The notes beneath the pieces were generated by a model, which was not told where the DNA came from, did not search any database, and worked only from the letters and a program-made list of their open reading frames with translations. From assembly GCA_937951615.1 (NCBI GenBank), contig CALFBH010000096.1, positions 1 through 64,000 of the forward strand: a DNA stretch of 64,000 nt, given 5' to 3'. A program made the position numbers and the translations under genes. The stretch comes from an uncultured Saprospiraceae bacterium (GTDB lineage: Bacteria; Bacteroidota; Bacteroidia; Chitinophagales; Saprospiraceae). Below, in pieces: positions 18,768 to 27,224 of this stretch (position 1 is the stretch's first letter; each line of letters starts with the position of its first letter).

Positions 18768-19139
18768 ATGATTGGACTCAGAATTATTTATATCTTGAAT
18801 ATTATTGTAGCTGGTCAGATTGCAATTTCAGCAATTTCAAATCCAAAGACGGCTGCAATGACGACATTTGGCAATGCTTACCAACCAACAGAAGTTATTA
18901 AATTAGTTGGCTGCTTGTGGTTAGGAATAGCTGTCTTATCAGTATTAGGTTTATTTAAGCCGATTACATTTTCTCCAGTATTACTAATCCAACTTATATA
19001 CAAAGGAACTTGGTTATTGTTAGTGGCTTTACCTGCAATAAGAAATAATGAATTGTACCCAAAAACAATGGCAATCTTCTTTCTTGTTTGGATAATATTT
19101 CTACCATTTGTAATTCCTTGGAAATCATGGATGAATTAA
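18768..19139 (+). CDS. Small four-helix membrane protein of unknown function
   Basis: This 123-residue protein is almost entirely hydrophobic, with four predicted membrane helices (about 4-24, 42-62, 66-88 and 98-118). Short polar loops include NPKTAAMTTFGNAYQPTE and RNNELYPKT. I do not recognise a characterised family. It starts 40 bases after a MITE-like element, stands alone on the plus strand, and converges with the next gene. Composition and clean start support a real gene. Confidence 0.7.
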   Translation: MIGLRIIYILNIIVAGQIAISAISNPKTAAMTTFGNAYQPTEVIKLVGCLWLGIAVLSVLGLFKPITFSPVLLIQLIYKGTWLLLVALPAIRNNELYPKTMAIFFLVWIIFLPFVIPWKSWMN

Positions 19140-19228
19140 AAAAAGCCAGCAGGGAATTCTAAGTGTCAGTTTTAATCGTAACCCAAGTTGAAATAGTAGC
19201 CCCCAATTTTACATTTTCACAGCCTGTA

Positions 19229-21703
19229 CTATTCCTTAATAATTTTTTCAATCGAAATGTTTGAATTTGAATTATTCTTGACTAGTATGAAGTACATTCC
19301 CGAAGGTAAAGTACCGATATCGATTTCACTTACAGAATATGAGTTTGGTATAGTCTCATATACATTTCCCATAACATCAAGGATTTGGATAGTGTAATTC
19401 TGTAGGTTTCCTGAAACAGTAAATATTCCTTGAGTTGGATTAGGGAATACTTCGATGAAATCATCCCCTGCAAATATATTAATAGTATTGGTCACCGTAT
19501 TGTCCTCATAATACATAAAACCTTCACCACTAAACCCAATAAATAATCGACCTGCTTGAAATTTATCTGCCTCAAAAACTACTGGTCTATCATACTTATT
19601 TCCAGGGTATAATCCGATATAATCCCAGGTTTGGAGGGAGTCTTTGCTGACATAGTATCCTTCTACTGAATTGTACTTGCCATAATAGTAAACGGCTGGG
19701 TAGCTTTCTCCGGCGTAATTTTTCCCAATGGAAAAACTAACAACTTCATCTGTGCCAGGCACTTCAGCGAAGGTGATTCCGCCATCTGTAGAGTGCCACA
19801 AACCTGACATTAAAAACTTAGCTTGTTGAGCACCACCCGCCCAAAAAAGATGTTCTTCTTTATTAGGGACGGCCTCCAGCTTTGCATTGAAAGTATAGGC
19901 ATCTAACACCGATGATATCTTATTCCAATTAGCTCCACCATCTATAGATTTAAATATTGCACCTTCGTCTCCTTGATCATAAAAGTAGAATGTATTACTT
20001 GCCACCTTATCTGCTGTTAATGGTAGCGTTTCAAAGAATTCAGCATAGATGCAGCAGTTAGCACTTACATCAGGAATTGTGGCTTGTGTCCAAGTATTTC
20101 CTCTATCAGTTGTATAGTATGGCAAACGATTGTTTACAGGCATCCAGACCATATTATCATTATCATTTGCACTAATGGCAATTTGTCCATAAAGCTTATC
20201 AAAGATCGGATCATTACCAGGTAGAGAGCCAAACTTTGTCCAAGTCAATCCACCATCTTCTGTATATCCACTATTCCTTGATTCATTATCAAAACAGCAA
20301 AATCTACCATCTGTTATGATTGCAGCTACAAAGCTTGGATTATTAGGACTCTGATCCATATCCCATGCAGAACTGAATCGTGAAGAAGGCTGATGTTGAT
20401 CAGGATAGACTTCATAATCTGTATGCTTAAATATGCCAAAATCCCAATGAGAAGTCAACACCGAATTATCTGGAAAAGAAATCAAATCATTGGATACAAG
20501 ATGCTCTTGATCAACTGAATTTTCTTCCCATGTCATCAGTCCGTCATCTAAATCATCTGAGGTATAGACGCCAGTCCCCATGGAAATCCAGAGCTTACCA
20601 TTTTCGATAGGATCAAATTGAACTTCGCCAATAGTATAGGCATTTGACGCTGTCCATTCCATCCAGGGGATATTGTCCGCATTTCTCTCATTTGTCAAAG
20701 TCGTCCAAGTTGGGTTGGAAGCAGATAGATTCGTTGTTCGTTGGATAACTTCACTGAGTTCAGCAAACATAAAGGCACGGTCTTCATCAAATGGATCTAC
20801 AGCGATATCGAGGTAGTCCTCTCCATCATTTATGTCATACTTATGATTCCAATTTGTATTATCATATTCCCACATTCCAAAACCACCATAGGCATTATCA
20901 AGATCTCTACCAACTACATAAAGTTTTCCATGAGCCACTTCTACATCAAAGTAATTCGGATTAGATATAGGGAAATTTAAAGTATTCCATGTAACTCCAG
21001 CATCATTACTCATGTAAATATCTTCAGTATCAGGAAAGACATAAATACGATTGGTTTTGCCATTAGTGGAACCATATATAGGATCAAAGGCAATTGTCCT
21101 AATGCCATTTAAATAAGATCCTTCAGGTATAATAGTCGTGCTAACAGTAGACCAGGTATTACCACCATTGCTTGTAGTTTGTAGCCCTAAAAATGAACTT
21201 CCAAAGTATACCACATCTTCGTTAATGGGGTCAACTGCCAATCTTTCTCCTGCAAGCTTTGCTTCACTTGTATTCGGATGAAATTCTTCAAAATAGAAAG
21301 TGTCTACACCATCAATGATTTCTATATCGACAGCCTCTAAATAAGATGTAGCAGTCCAATTGTCACCTTGATTATCAGAAAAGTAGATTTTGTCAAAAAA
21401 CGCCATGTAAAGTTTCTGATTATTAGAAGGCGCTGAAACGATACTTGTAACTCCTTCAAACCGCTGCCAATCTACATCACTTGATGGTATAGAATTAGAA
21501 GTTACAAGTTGTTCCCATGCGTTAGTAGAACTGTTGTACTTATAAGCACCACCCACGTCGCTTTTTGCAATAATGGGTTCTCCACTTGGATGAATATGCA
21601 TCCCAGTAATCCACCCACCTGCGCCTGTCTTCAAGGTTTCCCACGTTTGGGCATTCAAATTACAACAAATCAAAAAGAAAATTAATTGATAAAACCATTT
21701 CAT
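19229..21703 (-). CDS. Secreted GH74-like multi-blade propeller protein with T9SS sorting domain
   Basis: This 824-residue secreted protein has a signal peptide (about 1-18) and many BNR/sortilin-like repeats (forms such as YFSDNQGDNWT, TSNGGNTWSTV, YTTDRGNTWTQA and FKSIDGGANWNKI) that build a seven- or double-seven-bladed propeller. The opening segment, GGWITGMHIHPSGEP then KSDVGGAY, closely resembles GH74 xyloglucanases, in which the Asp of DVGGAY (here Asp49) is catalytic. The second catalytic Asp could not be placed with confidence. The C-terminal 75 residues (VFPNPTQGIFTVSG, then SGMYFILVKN) are a type A T9SS sorting domain, so the protein is sent through the outer membrane. It could be a xyloglucan-active enzyme or a non-catalytic relative. 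Confidence 0.72.
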   Translation of the reverse strand: MKWFYQLIFFLICCNLNAQTWETLKTGAGGWITGMHIHPSGEPIIAKSDVGGAYKYNSSTNAWEQLVTSNSIPSSDVDWQRFEGVTSIVSAPSNNQKLYMAFFDKIYFSDNQGDNWTATSYLEAVDIEIIDGVDTFYFEEFHPNTSEAKLAGERLAVDPINEDVVYFGSSFLGLQTTSNGGNTWSTVSTTIIPEGSYLNGIRTIAFDPIYGSTNGKTNRIYVFPDTEDIYMSNDAGVTWNTLNFPISNPNYFDVEVAHGKLYVVGRDLDNAYGGFGMWEYDNTNWNHKYDINDGEDYLDIAVDPFDEDRAFMFAELSEVIQRTTNLSASNPTWTTLTNERNADNIPWMEWTASNAYTIGEVQFDPIENGKLWISMGTGVYTSDDLDDGLMTWEENSVDQEHLVSNDLISFPDNSVLTSHWDFGIFKHTDYEVYPDQHQPSSRFSSAWDMDQSPNNPSFVAAIITDGRFCCFDNESRNSGYTEDGGLTWTKFGSLPGNDPIFDKLYGQIAISANDNDNMVWMPVNNRLPYYTTDRGNTWTQATIPDVSANCCIYAEFFETLPLTADKVASNTFYFYDQGDEGAIFKSIDGGANWNKISSVLDAYTFNAKLEAVPNKEEHLFWAGGAQQAKFLMSGLWHSTDGGITFAEVPGTDEVVSFSIGKNYAGESYPAVYYYGKYNSVEGYYVSKDSLQTWDYIGLYPGNKYDRPVVFEADKFQAGRLFIGFSGEGFMYYEDNTVTNTINIFAGDDFIEVFPNPTQGIFTVSGNLQNYTIQILDVMGNVYETIPNSYSVSEIDIGTLPSGMYFILVKNNSNSNISIEKIIKE

Positions 21704-21850
21704 GTTTTTATTTTTTTATTGAAACATTTATTTTTCAAATTTGTTTGCGCAATAAAAAAAATCTAAAAATCAAATAATTTTATGAGTAGCAAATTTCATT
21801 TTGTCTTTATAGCCTTTTACTCTACTACAATTTCCTTAAGGACTGAATAC

Positions 21851-21889
21851 CATAAAGGGCTGGTTATTAAATGTATCCAGCCCTTTATG
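21851..21889. repeat. Perfect 13-base hairpin upstream of NACHT gene
   Basis: Arms cataaagggctgg (21851-21863) and ccagccctttatg (21877-21889) enclose a 13-base loop. It lies between two diverging genes, so it is not an ordinary terminator for either; a repeat or a terminator of incoming transcription is possible. Nothing else was recognised in the 430-base gap 21704-22133. Confidence 0.5.
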
Positions 21890-22133
21890 TATTAAAAGCA
21901 TTCATTTATTCCAGCCCAAAAATATTAATAAGCCTTTTGTAAATCTATGAATTTAATGTATTTTTGGTTTCACAATAACTTCAAAGCCTGCTTTCTGTAT
22001 TGAGATTTCCTTGGATTTGGTATTTGAAAAGGGAATATATGTATGTTTTATTGTGGGTGTTGCTTTAAATTATTTGGGGAAACGGAATATTACGTTGTTA
22101 AAGGAGTTCGCCACTATTAAAAAATAAAACCAA

Positions 22134-23873
22134 ATGAAAAAAGAATTAATTTCGATATTAAAAAAACCTCTAAGTAGACTTTTAAATGGATTTGAAAAGG
22201 AAGTAATTCAATTTGCATCAAATCGTATTTTGGAGTATCAAGTCGAAGAATATAATAGAAATTCATTTGTCAAAACGATAATCCATCGAACGGAACCTGT
22301 TCAGATAGATACAATCTACCAACCTCTCTTTGTTAAAGAACCAAATGTATATGATGAGAATTTTAGAGACATAAGAATCCGAACCGAAGATGTTGAGGAA
22401 TTGTTTAAAAATCGGCAATTTATAACAATAACTGGAAGTGCAGGAAGTGGCAAAAGCATGTTGGTGAAGAAGTTATTTTTAAGTACTGTTTCTCAAAAAA
22501 AGAAAATTCCAATAAAGGTAGAACTAAGGTATTTAAACGAATTTGAGGGGGGACTGAAAAACTATATTTTTGAAGAGAAACTGAAATTTGAAAAAATAGC
22601 TACTGATGATAACAAAGTCAACCGATTACTTGAGTCAGGAAAGTTTGTTTTCTTCCTAGACGGCTATGATGAAGTCAGTTCATCAAAGAAATTTATGGTA
22701 ACAAGACAAATAAACGATTTTGTAAGAAGATTCAATAGAAATTCATATTTACTAACATCAAGACCGTTTACAAACATTGAATTATTTCCTATGTTTCACA
22801 ATTTACGAGTATGTGAATTAAGTCAAGAGGAAATAGAACAATTCATAGACAAACAAATTCCTGAAAATCAGAAAGAACTAACTAAAAAAATAAAGGAGGC
22901 GATAAATAAAAAGGAGAATAGAACATATCATTCTTTCCTTCAAAACCCATTGCTGCTATCACTTTTCATATTAAGCTTCCAATCATACGCAGAAATTCCG
23001 CAATACAGATCTTCTTTTTACAGACAAGTATTTGACGCTCTATTTAGTTTACATGATAGTATGTCGAAGTTGGCATTTGTTAGAGAAAAAACTAGTGGTT
23101 TAACAAAAGAACAATTCGAAGAAGTCTTAGAGACGTTCTCTTTTATTACTTTCTTGAATGAAATGTATCTTTTTAAGAAGGATGAAGTTATAATTTTATT
23201 TGATTACATCAAGGAAAATAAAAATGAAATTAAATTTGAAAACGAAAAATTATTAGAGGACCTTACTGTTGCTTTAGCAGTTATCACAAAAGAAGGTTTG
23301 GACTACACTTTTCCTCATAGGTCGTTACAAGAATACTTTGCAGCAAAGTATATTGTCGACTTAAATGAGAGTAATAAAAAGGGAATTTACTCAAAATTGG
23401 TAGCCAGACTCACTAATTCATCCCGGTCAGATTTATACAATTTTTGTACTGTACTCCGAGAAATAGACAAGAAAGACTTTTTTAATTATCTCGCATCTCC
23501 ATGTATGTTTCATTTCAGTGCTAAATTTTCAAAAGAGAAATTAGAATCTTTCGATAATCAAACATTGTTTGAGCTCTTTTGTATTGACTTCTTTGCAATT
23601 GATATGTTTATCTGGCATGAGGAGGACTATGAACCTCTGAAAAAAGAGGAAAGACATCTCAGAAATGAGCTTGAAATTATGCATGAAAAATCCAGAAAGA
23701 AAGAAATTTCAAAAAACGATTTCAAACTTCAATTCGATGATTTAATTTCAAAGAAAATAAAGCCACATATGATTAAAGTTGCCAATTACATTAATCAGAA
23801 AGAAATAGAATATTTTGATTCACTTACGAAGAATAATCGAGGTGATTCAAAAATAATAAATATAATAAAGTGA
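22134..23873 (+). CDS. NACHT-domain STAND NTPase (candidate bacterial NLR-like defence protein)
   Basis: This is a signalling-type P-loop NTPase of the NACHT class, a family whose bacterial members (bNACHT) include antiphage proteins. The 579-residue protein has an N-terminal helical region of about 95 residues, ending in a segment (IYQPLFVKEP) typical of NACHT linkers. Then come Walker A GSAGSGKS at 101-108, Walker B FFLDGYDE with Asp176 and the NACHT-type extra acidic pair Asp179-Glu180, and the sensor-1 motif LLTSRP near 205-210. A winged-helix-like region follows, with NPLLLSLFIL and FPHRSLQEYFAAKYI. The last 170 or so residues are charged and helical. No leucine-rich or TPR repeats and no recognisable effector domain are seen. 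A DUF4272 gene lies just downstream. A defence role is inference from family. Confidence 0.85.
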   Translation: MKKELISILKKPLSRLLNGFEKEVIQFASNRILEYQVEEYNRNSFVKTIIHRTEPVQIDTIYQPLFVKEPNVYDENFRDIRIRTEDVEELFKNRQFITITGSAGSGKSMLVKKLFLSTVSQKKKIPIKVELRYLNEFEGGLKNYIFEEKLKFEKIATDDNKVNRLLESGKFVFFLDGYDEVSSSKKFMVTRQINDFVRRFNRNSYLLTSRPFTNIELFPMFHNLRVCELSQEEIEQFIDKQIPENQKELTKKIKEAINKKENRTYHSFLQNPLLLSLFILSFQSYAEIPQYRSSFYRQVFDALFSLHDSMSKLAFVREKTSGLTKEQFEEVLETFSFITFLNEMYLFKKDEVIILFDYIKENKNEIKFENEKLLEDLTVALAVITKEGLDYTFPHRSLQEYFAAKYIVDLNESNKKGIYSKLVARLTNSSRSDLYNFCTVLREIDKKDFFNYLASPCMFHFSAKFSKEKLESFDNQTLFELFCIDFFAIDMFIWHEEDYEPLKKEERHLRNELEIMHEKSRKKEISKNDFKLQFDDLISKKIKPHMIKVANYINQKEIEYFDSLTKNNRGDSKIINIIK

Positions 23874-23969
23874 GAAACAATGGCGAATATGGTGTGTATG
23901 CCGTATATGCGGCTAAACGCCCGCACGCCGCATCACACTAAACGTTGGCTAAAATTAATACACAATTAC

Positions 23970-24749
23970 ATGAGTTTTTTTAAAAAAATATTTGGAATAA
24001 AAGGAGACACAGATCAAAAACCTGAAACGGATAAGAAGTTTGAAACGAAAAAAGAAACTAATCAGACGTCATATGATAAAATACCTTGGATGACTGAATC
24101 ACGACTCCATACAATATCTATTTGTCTTAAGGCGGGATTTAAACCTGCAAGTTCTCTACCAACAGAATTGAACAGACAATTACGACCTTCTGTCGAAATA
24201 GCGAATAGATTACATGCAATAAAAGCATTAGTTATTTGGCTTATGGTTCCACAAGAAAATTTACCAAATGAAAAAATTCTAAACTTTGTTGGGCAAAATA
24301 ATCTTGAAGATTTTATGTCCGAAGACGAAAAAGCAATTCTAAGCTTATCAAGAGACGATGAAGAAGCAAGAAATTCTATTGGATGGAAATTTGAAAATGC
24401 TTGGCCACTAGCCTGGTATTTTGGTTATGAAGAACCCGGCATATTAGGACAAATGATGACTGGTGAACAAATGCAAGATATTTTGGTGAATCATACATGT
24501 CCACTTGATGAAAATGTAAAAGAATGGATTGAGCAGAAAGAAACAATTTCAGAAGAAAGCCTTATTAAGAAAGAAGATTTGTTTTATTGTTTACACAATG
24601 CAGTTAGGAGTGCTCAAATGGGGCAAGATACAGTTCCTAGTGGTTTTGACCCCATTGGAAATGGTGGCGTTATTCATGAACGTAGACATTCCCTAACTTG
24701 GATGTTATCTAAGGATACAAAATGGGAAGAAACGGACTTAAGTACTTAA
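23970..24749 (+). CDS. DUF4272 domain protein
   Basis: This is a cytosolic protein of the DUF4272 family. The open frame runs back to 23880, but its first 30 codons read through GC-rich, repeat-like DNA. The ATG at 23970 begins a natural N-terminus (MSFFKKIFGIKG) and gives 259 residues. Family-typical segments are RLHAIKALVIWLMVP, WKFENAWPLAWYFGYEEP and the ending ERRHSLTWMLS-KDTKWEETDLST, like the conserved ERxxALNWLxxxxxWDxxxxDT ending of DUF4272. No biochemical function is known for the family. It follows the NACHT gene by 96 bases on the same strand, and the two may be co-transcribed; a functional link is only a guess. Confidence 0.75.
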   Translation: MSFFKKIFGIKGDTDQKPETDKKFETKKETNQTSYDKIPWMTESRLHTISICLKAGFKPASSLPTELNRQLRPSVEIANRLHAIKALVIWLMVPQENLPNEKILNFVGQNNLEDFMSEDEKAILSLSRDDEEARNSIGWKFENAWPLAWYFGYEEPGILGQMMTGEQMQDILVNHTCPLDENVKEWIEQKETISEESLIKKEDLFYCLHNAVRSAQMGQDTVPSGFDPIGNGGVIHERRHSLTWMLSKDTKWEETDLST

Positions 24750-24767
24750 AATAAACGGCAGCCAATT

Positions 24768-25020
24768 AGGCAAACGCATCAAAATTATTTATTTTAAAAC
24801 AGGCGAATATGGCGAAAAACATGTCGCAGCTACGCAGCTAAAATGCTGTTGGTGGGCTATTTTTTACAAACGTTTAGCATCTACGAAGCTAGTTCAACAC
24901 TTTTTTTGAAAATACAGCCCCATTCGGGGCGAAATGTTTGTAGAAATTATTGCGAAGTAAAAATTTTAAAAGCCTCGTAGAGGCGACATGTTAAATGTAT
25001 ACGTTTGATGCGTTTGCCCT
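24768..25020. repeat. Cluster of small palindromes bounded by inverted repeats
   Basis: ggcaaacgcatcaaa (24769-24783) and its reverse complement (25004-25018) bound the segment. Between them lie four short imperfect palindromes: GCAGCTACGCAGC near 24828, AGCATCTACGAAGCT near 24876, CCCCATTCGGGG near 24920 and GCCTCGTAGAGGC near 24972. Several carry a neighbouring motif like gaaatgtttgtagaaa or gacatgtt. The same unit type occurs at 15-140. Unit spacing and sequence are too irregular for a CRISPR. There is no gene in 24750-25112. Confidence 0.6.
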
Positions 25021-25051
25021 AGTCGCCAATAAAACCAAACCAAAGCCAGAA

Positions 25052-25087
25052 ACAAAAAAAGAGGCTACCCTTTAGAACAGCCTCTTT
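25052..25087 (-). terminator. Terminator of the S24 repressor gene
   Basis: On the minus strand a hairpin with 9-base arms (aaagaggct / agcctcttt) is followed directly by a run of seven T. It lies 26 bases after the stop of the repressor gene, a good intrinsic terminator. Confidence 0.75.
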
Positions 25088-25112
25088 CATATAAAAGATA
25101 AAGCCAGAAATT

Positions 25113-25820
25113 TTAGTTAATTCCAGACTGTGTCAATCGACATTTCACCCGGAGGATTTGAGAAATCTCTTCTAGGTCGACATTATAGGGCTGATACATA
25201 ACGCTATTGTCGGAAATCAGGCGCAATTGAGTCGTCTCATCTTCTTCCTTAATCTGCTGCACACGTTTGGCAACGACCACATCAGTTACAATGACATAGA
25301 CATTATTATCGCGTAATGGCTCACCGCGTTCCAAAGGCTCACAAACCACAATATCGCCATTGGTAATCGTAGGAAACATACTATCTCCACTGATTTCAAA
25401 AGCAATCATATTGCCGGAATAACCTGGAACAGAAAATTTTTGCAAAGAGCCCAGATATTCCGAATCATCGCGTTGCATCGCATACCCTGCAACAGCTTTT
25501 TGGGTGACAAGCGTAATATTTCTACGCCCTTCATAACCCAATTCACTCAGCAGATGCGCGGGAACATCTCCATGTCCAGCCAACATTTCTTCACTGCAAC
25601 CAAATAAATAATTCGCATTGATACTAAATTTCTCAACGAGCTTATTCAGTTGATCAACAGTTATGTTTCGTTTTCCTTTCAGAATACTGTTGATGACGTG
25701 GTTGTAAGTGTTCAGATGTTTAGCAATATCGGATTTGCCTCGAATAAGATTGTTTTTTTCTAAATAGGCATAAACGTCTCTAAACTTCTGATTTACAATG
25801 TTATCTATAAAATTTGACAT
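25113..25820 (-). CDS. XRE-type repressor with S24 (LexA/CI-like) self-cleavage domain
   Basis: This 235-residue transcription factor has an N-terminal helix-turn-helix domain (about 12-75, including SDIAKHLNTYNHVINSILKGK). Its C-terminal S24 peptidase domain carries catalytic Ser147 in SGDSMFPT and Lys185 in VVAKRV. An Ala111-Gly112 pair in KAVAGYA lies 36 residues before the Ser, and the Ser-Lys distance is 38. Both are close to the LexA geometry, so DNA-damage-triggered self-cleavage is plausible. It is divergent from a glucosaminidase gene, with a 145-base AT-rich gap containing a palindrome (25855-25877). The arrangement is like a phage-type repressor controlling a lysis-related gene, but no phage genes are nearby. 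A terminator follows it. Confidence 0.9.
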   Translation of the reverse strand: MSNFIDNIVNQKFRDVYAYLEKNNLIRGKSDIAKHLNTYNHVINSILKGKRNITVDQLNKLVEKFSINANYLFGCSEEMLAGHGDVPAHLLSELGYEGRRNITLVTQKAVAGYAMQRDDSEYLGSLQKFSVPGYSGNMIAFEISGDSMFPTITNGDIVVCEPLERGEPLRDNNVYVIVTDVVVAKRVQQIKEEDETTQLRLISDNSVMYQPYNVDLEEISQILRVKCRLTQSGIN

Positions 25821-25854
25821 AATGTTGAAAAATTTTGTTTCAAAAAAATTTGAC

Positions 25855-25877
25855 TTTTAAAACAAAAAGTTTTAAAA
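25855..25877. promoter_or_regulatory. Candidate operator between repressor and glucosaminidase
   Basis: This is a perfect palindrome with 9-base arms, TTTTAAAAC-N5-GTTTTAAAA. A related site, TTTAAAAAC-N5-GTTTTATAT, overlaps the promoter of the second glucosaminidase at 28110-28132, with the core AAAAC-N5-GTTTT identical in both. It is a candidate binding site for the adjacent S24 repressor; the AT-rich setting makes chance possible. Confidence 0.4.
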
Positions 25878-25964
25878 TTGCGTTGTAGTAATGAACAAGA
25901 AACAACAAATAAGTGTTAATTCTGCCGTAAATATACAAAAAGTTTCGGTTAAAACAAAAAAATT

Positions 25965-26759
25965 ATGCATCGGGACAATAATGATAAATTAGTCGTAAAA
26001 AAATACAAACTAAAGTCAAACAATAAACTTCAAGACGTCAATCTGAAAAAACTCCTATTGATGTTGCTGACTTATCTGTACGCGCTTATCCAGACGAATG
26101 TGCTAAAATTTTGGCAATTTCTTCGGGGGAGTGGCATTCCCTGGTTTAAGCTGTCTTTTATTTTTATTGTGGCTTATGTATTGTTCACAAGAGACATGAA
26201 CTTTAATTTTTCGCTGAATGCACCCATGAAAGCTGCTTCAAATAGTGAGTTGCCAGATTATAAAGCGAGCCAAATGTCTTTTAAATCAGAAACGGCAGTC
26301 TCCACTTTTAAACGAGATCCCAAAAAAGAAGCTTATATCAAACGCTTCAAATCCACTGCAATCACGGAAATGGAAAAATTTGGTATTCCAGCAAGTGTCC
26401 AGATGGCGCAGGCTTTGATAGAAAGTGCTGCAGGAGAGAGTCGATTGGCGACGCAAAACAAGAACCATTTTGGTATTAAATGTTTTTCTAAAAAATGCAA
26501 GAAAGGGCATTGTGCTAATTTCTCGGATGACCACCACAAAGATTTTTTCCGCAAGTATAAGTCGGCATGGGAAAGCTGGCGCGACCATAGCCACTTCATA
26601 GCGGAAGGCAGGTATAAAGACTTATTGCCTTATAAGAATGACTATAAAGCCTGGGCGAAAGGACTAAAAGCGCATGGTTATGCGACTGATCCGGCTTATG
26701 CAGAAAAACTGATTTCCATCATTGAGAATTATGGCTTGGACAAATTGGATAAGAAATGA
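25965..26759 (+). CDS. Membrane-anchored glucosaminidase (GH73-type peptidoglycan hydrolase)
   Basis: This enzyme is predicted to cleave the glycan strand of peptidoglycan (N-acetylglucosaminidase). The 264-residue protein has a basic cytosolic N-terminus, one or two hydrophobic segments (about 28-45 and 60-76), a linker, and a C-terminal glucosaminidase domain (about 120-262). The catalytic Glu is Glu153 in the AQALIESAAGES motif, matching the conserved Glu of FlgJ and autolysins. Further family marks are KNHFGIKC, YKSAWESWRDHSHFI and YKAWAKGLKAHGYATDPAYAEKL. The domain faces the periplasm. It is divergent from the S24 repressor, which may control it, and has a partial paralogue at 28168 sharing the juxtamembrane motif NFSLNAP / DFRLHAP. 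Confidence 0.9.
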   Translation: MHRDNNDKLVVKKYKLKSNNKLQDVNLKKLLLMLLTYLYALIQTNVLKFWQFLRGSGIPWFKLSFIFIVAYVLFTRDMNFNFSLNAPMKAASNSELPDYKASQMSFKSETAVSTFKRDPKKEAYIKRFKSTAITEMEKFGIPASVQMAQALIESAAGESRLATQNKNHFGIKCFSKKCKKGHCANFSDDHHKDFFRKYKSAWESWRDHSHFIAEGRYKDLLPYKNDYKAWAKGLKAHGYATDPAYAEKLISIIENYGLDKLDKK

Positions 26760-26777
26760 TAAAAAAATACAAGGAAA

Positions 26778-26811
26778 TTGTAACAACCTTCACGATAATC
26801 AGTTAAATTTG
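26778..26811 (+). promoter_or_regulatory. Predicted promoter of the lipoprotein-HTH gene
   Basis: TTG at 26778-26780 and TAAATTTG at 26804-26811 fit the Bacteroidota promoter with a spacer of 23. Transcription would start near 26818, upstream of the ATG at 26840. This supports the longer reading of the gene with its signal peptide. Confidence 0.45.
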
Positions 26812-26839
26812 TATATCATCCATTTCATAAAATTTCCAC

Positions 26840-27172
26840 ATGACCTATTTTAAACTCATCCTACCTGTACTGTTTGTATTATGTACAGCCTGCGGGCAAA
26901 CTGTTGAGCCTGTGCCACAAAGCGATGCCGATGTATTTAATAAGTCAGAAATGGCAGGCTTTTTTGTCTCTAATGATTTTCCCGATGTAGGCACACAAAT
27001 CCGACAAGCACGAGAACGCAAAGGATTTACACAGTCCGAACTGGCAAAAACGCTTAATCTGACAGACAAGAATATCAATAACATCGAAACCGGACACGCT
27101 ATTCCTACCCGCGATATTATTTTTGAAATACAAGACGCACTGGATTGCGAAATCGTACTGGATGCCTTTTAG
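26840..27172 (+). CDS. Lipoprotein-like signal peptide joined to an XRE helix-turn-helix
   Basis: This 110-residue protein starts with a textbook lipoprotein signal (hydrophobic stretch, then CTAC with Cys18) and a short acidic linker. It ends with an XRE-type helix-turn-helix (about 50-105: IRQARERKGFTQSELAKTLNLTDKNINNIETG). A DNA-binding domain placed outside the inner membrane makes no obvious sense. An internal in-frame ATG at 26951 would give a plain 73-residue cytosolic regulator starting MAGFFVSNDFP, while the predicted promoter favours inclusion of the 26840 start. Either the upstream part is a gene fusion or remnant, or two products are made. It lies between the glucosaminidase and a converging TauE/SafE permease. 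Confidence 0.7.
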   Translation: MTYFKLILPVLFVLCTACGQTVEPVPQSDADVFNKSEMAGFFVSNDFPDVGTQIRQARERKGFTQSELAKTLNLTDKNINNIETGHAIPTRDIIFEIQDALDCEIVLDAF

Positions 27173-27224
27173 TATTATTCTCCCATTCATTCTCCCATTC
27201 ATTCATTCTCCCACTCATTAGAAA

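Noticed and set aside
23880-23969. Extended start of the DUF4272 protein
   Set aside because: The extension is GC-rich repeat-like DNA; MSFFKKIF at 23970 is a natural start.
23874-23969. Integron attC site
   Set aside because: The end motifs do not match RYYYAAC and GTTRRRY, and no integrase gene is in the window; kept only as a low-interest observation.
24800-25000. CRISPR array
   Set aside because: The units are unequal palindromes without constant repeat or spacer lengths, and no cas genes are present.
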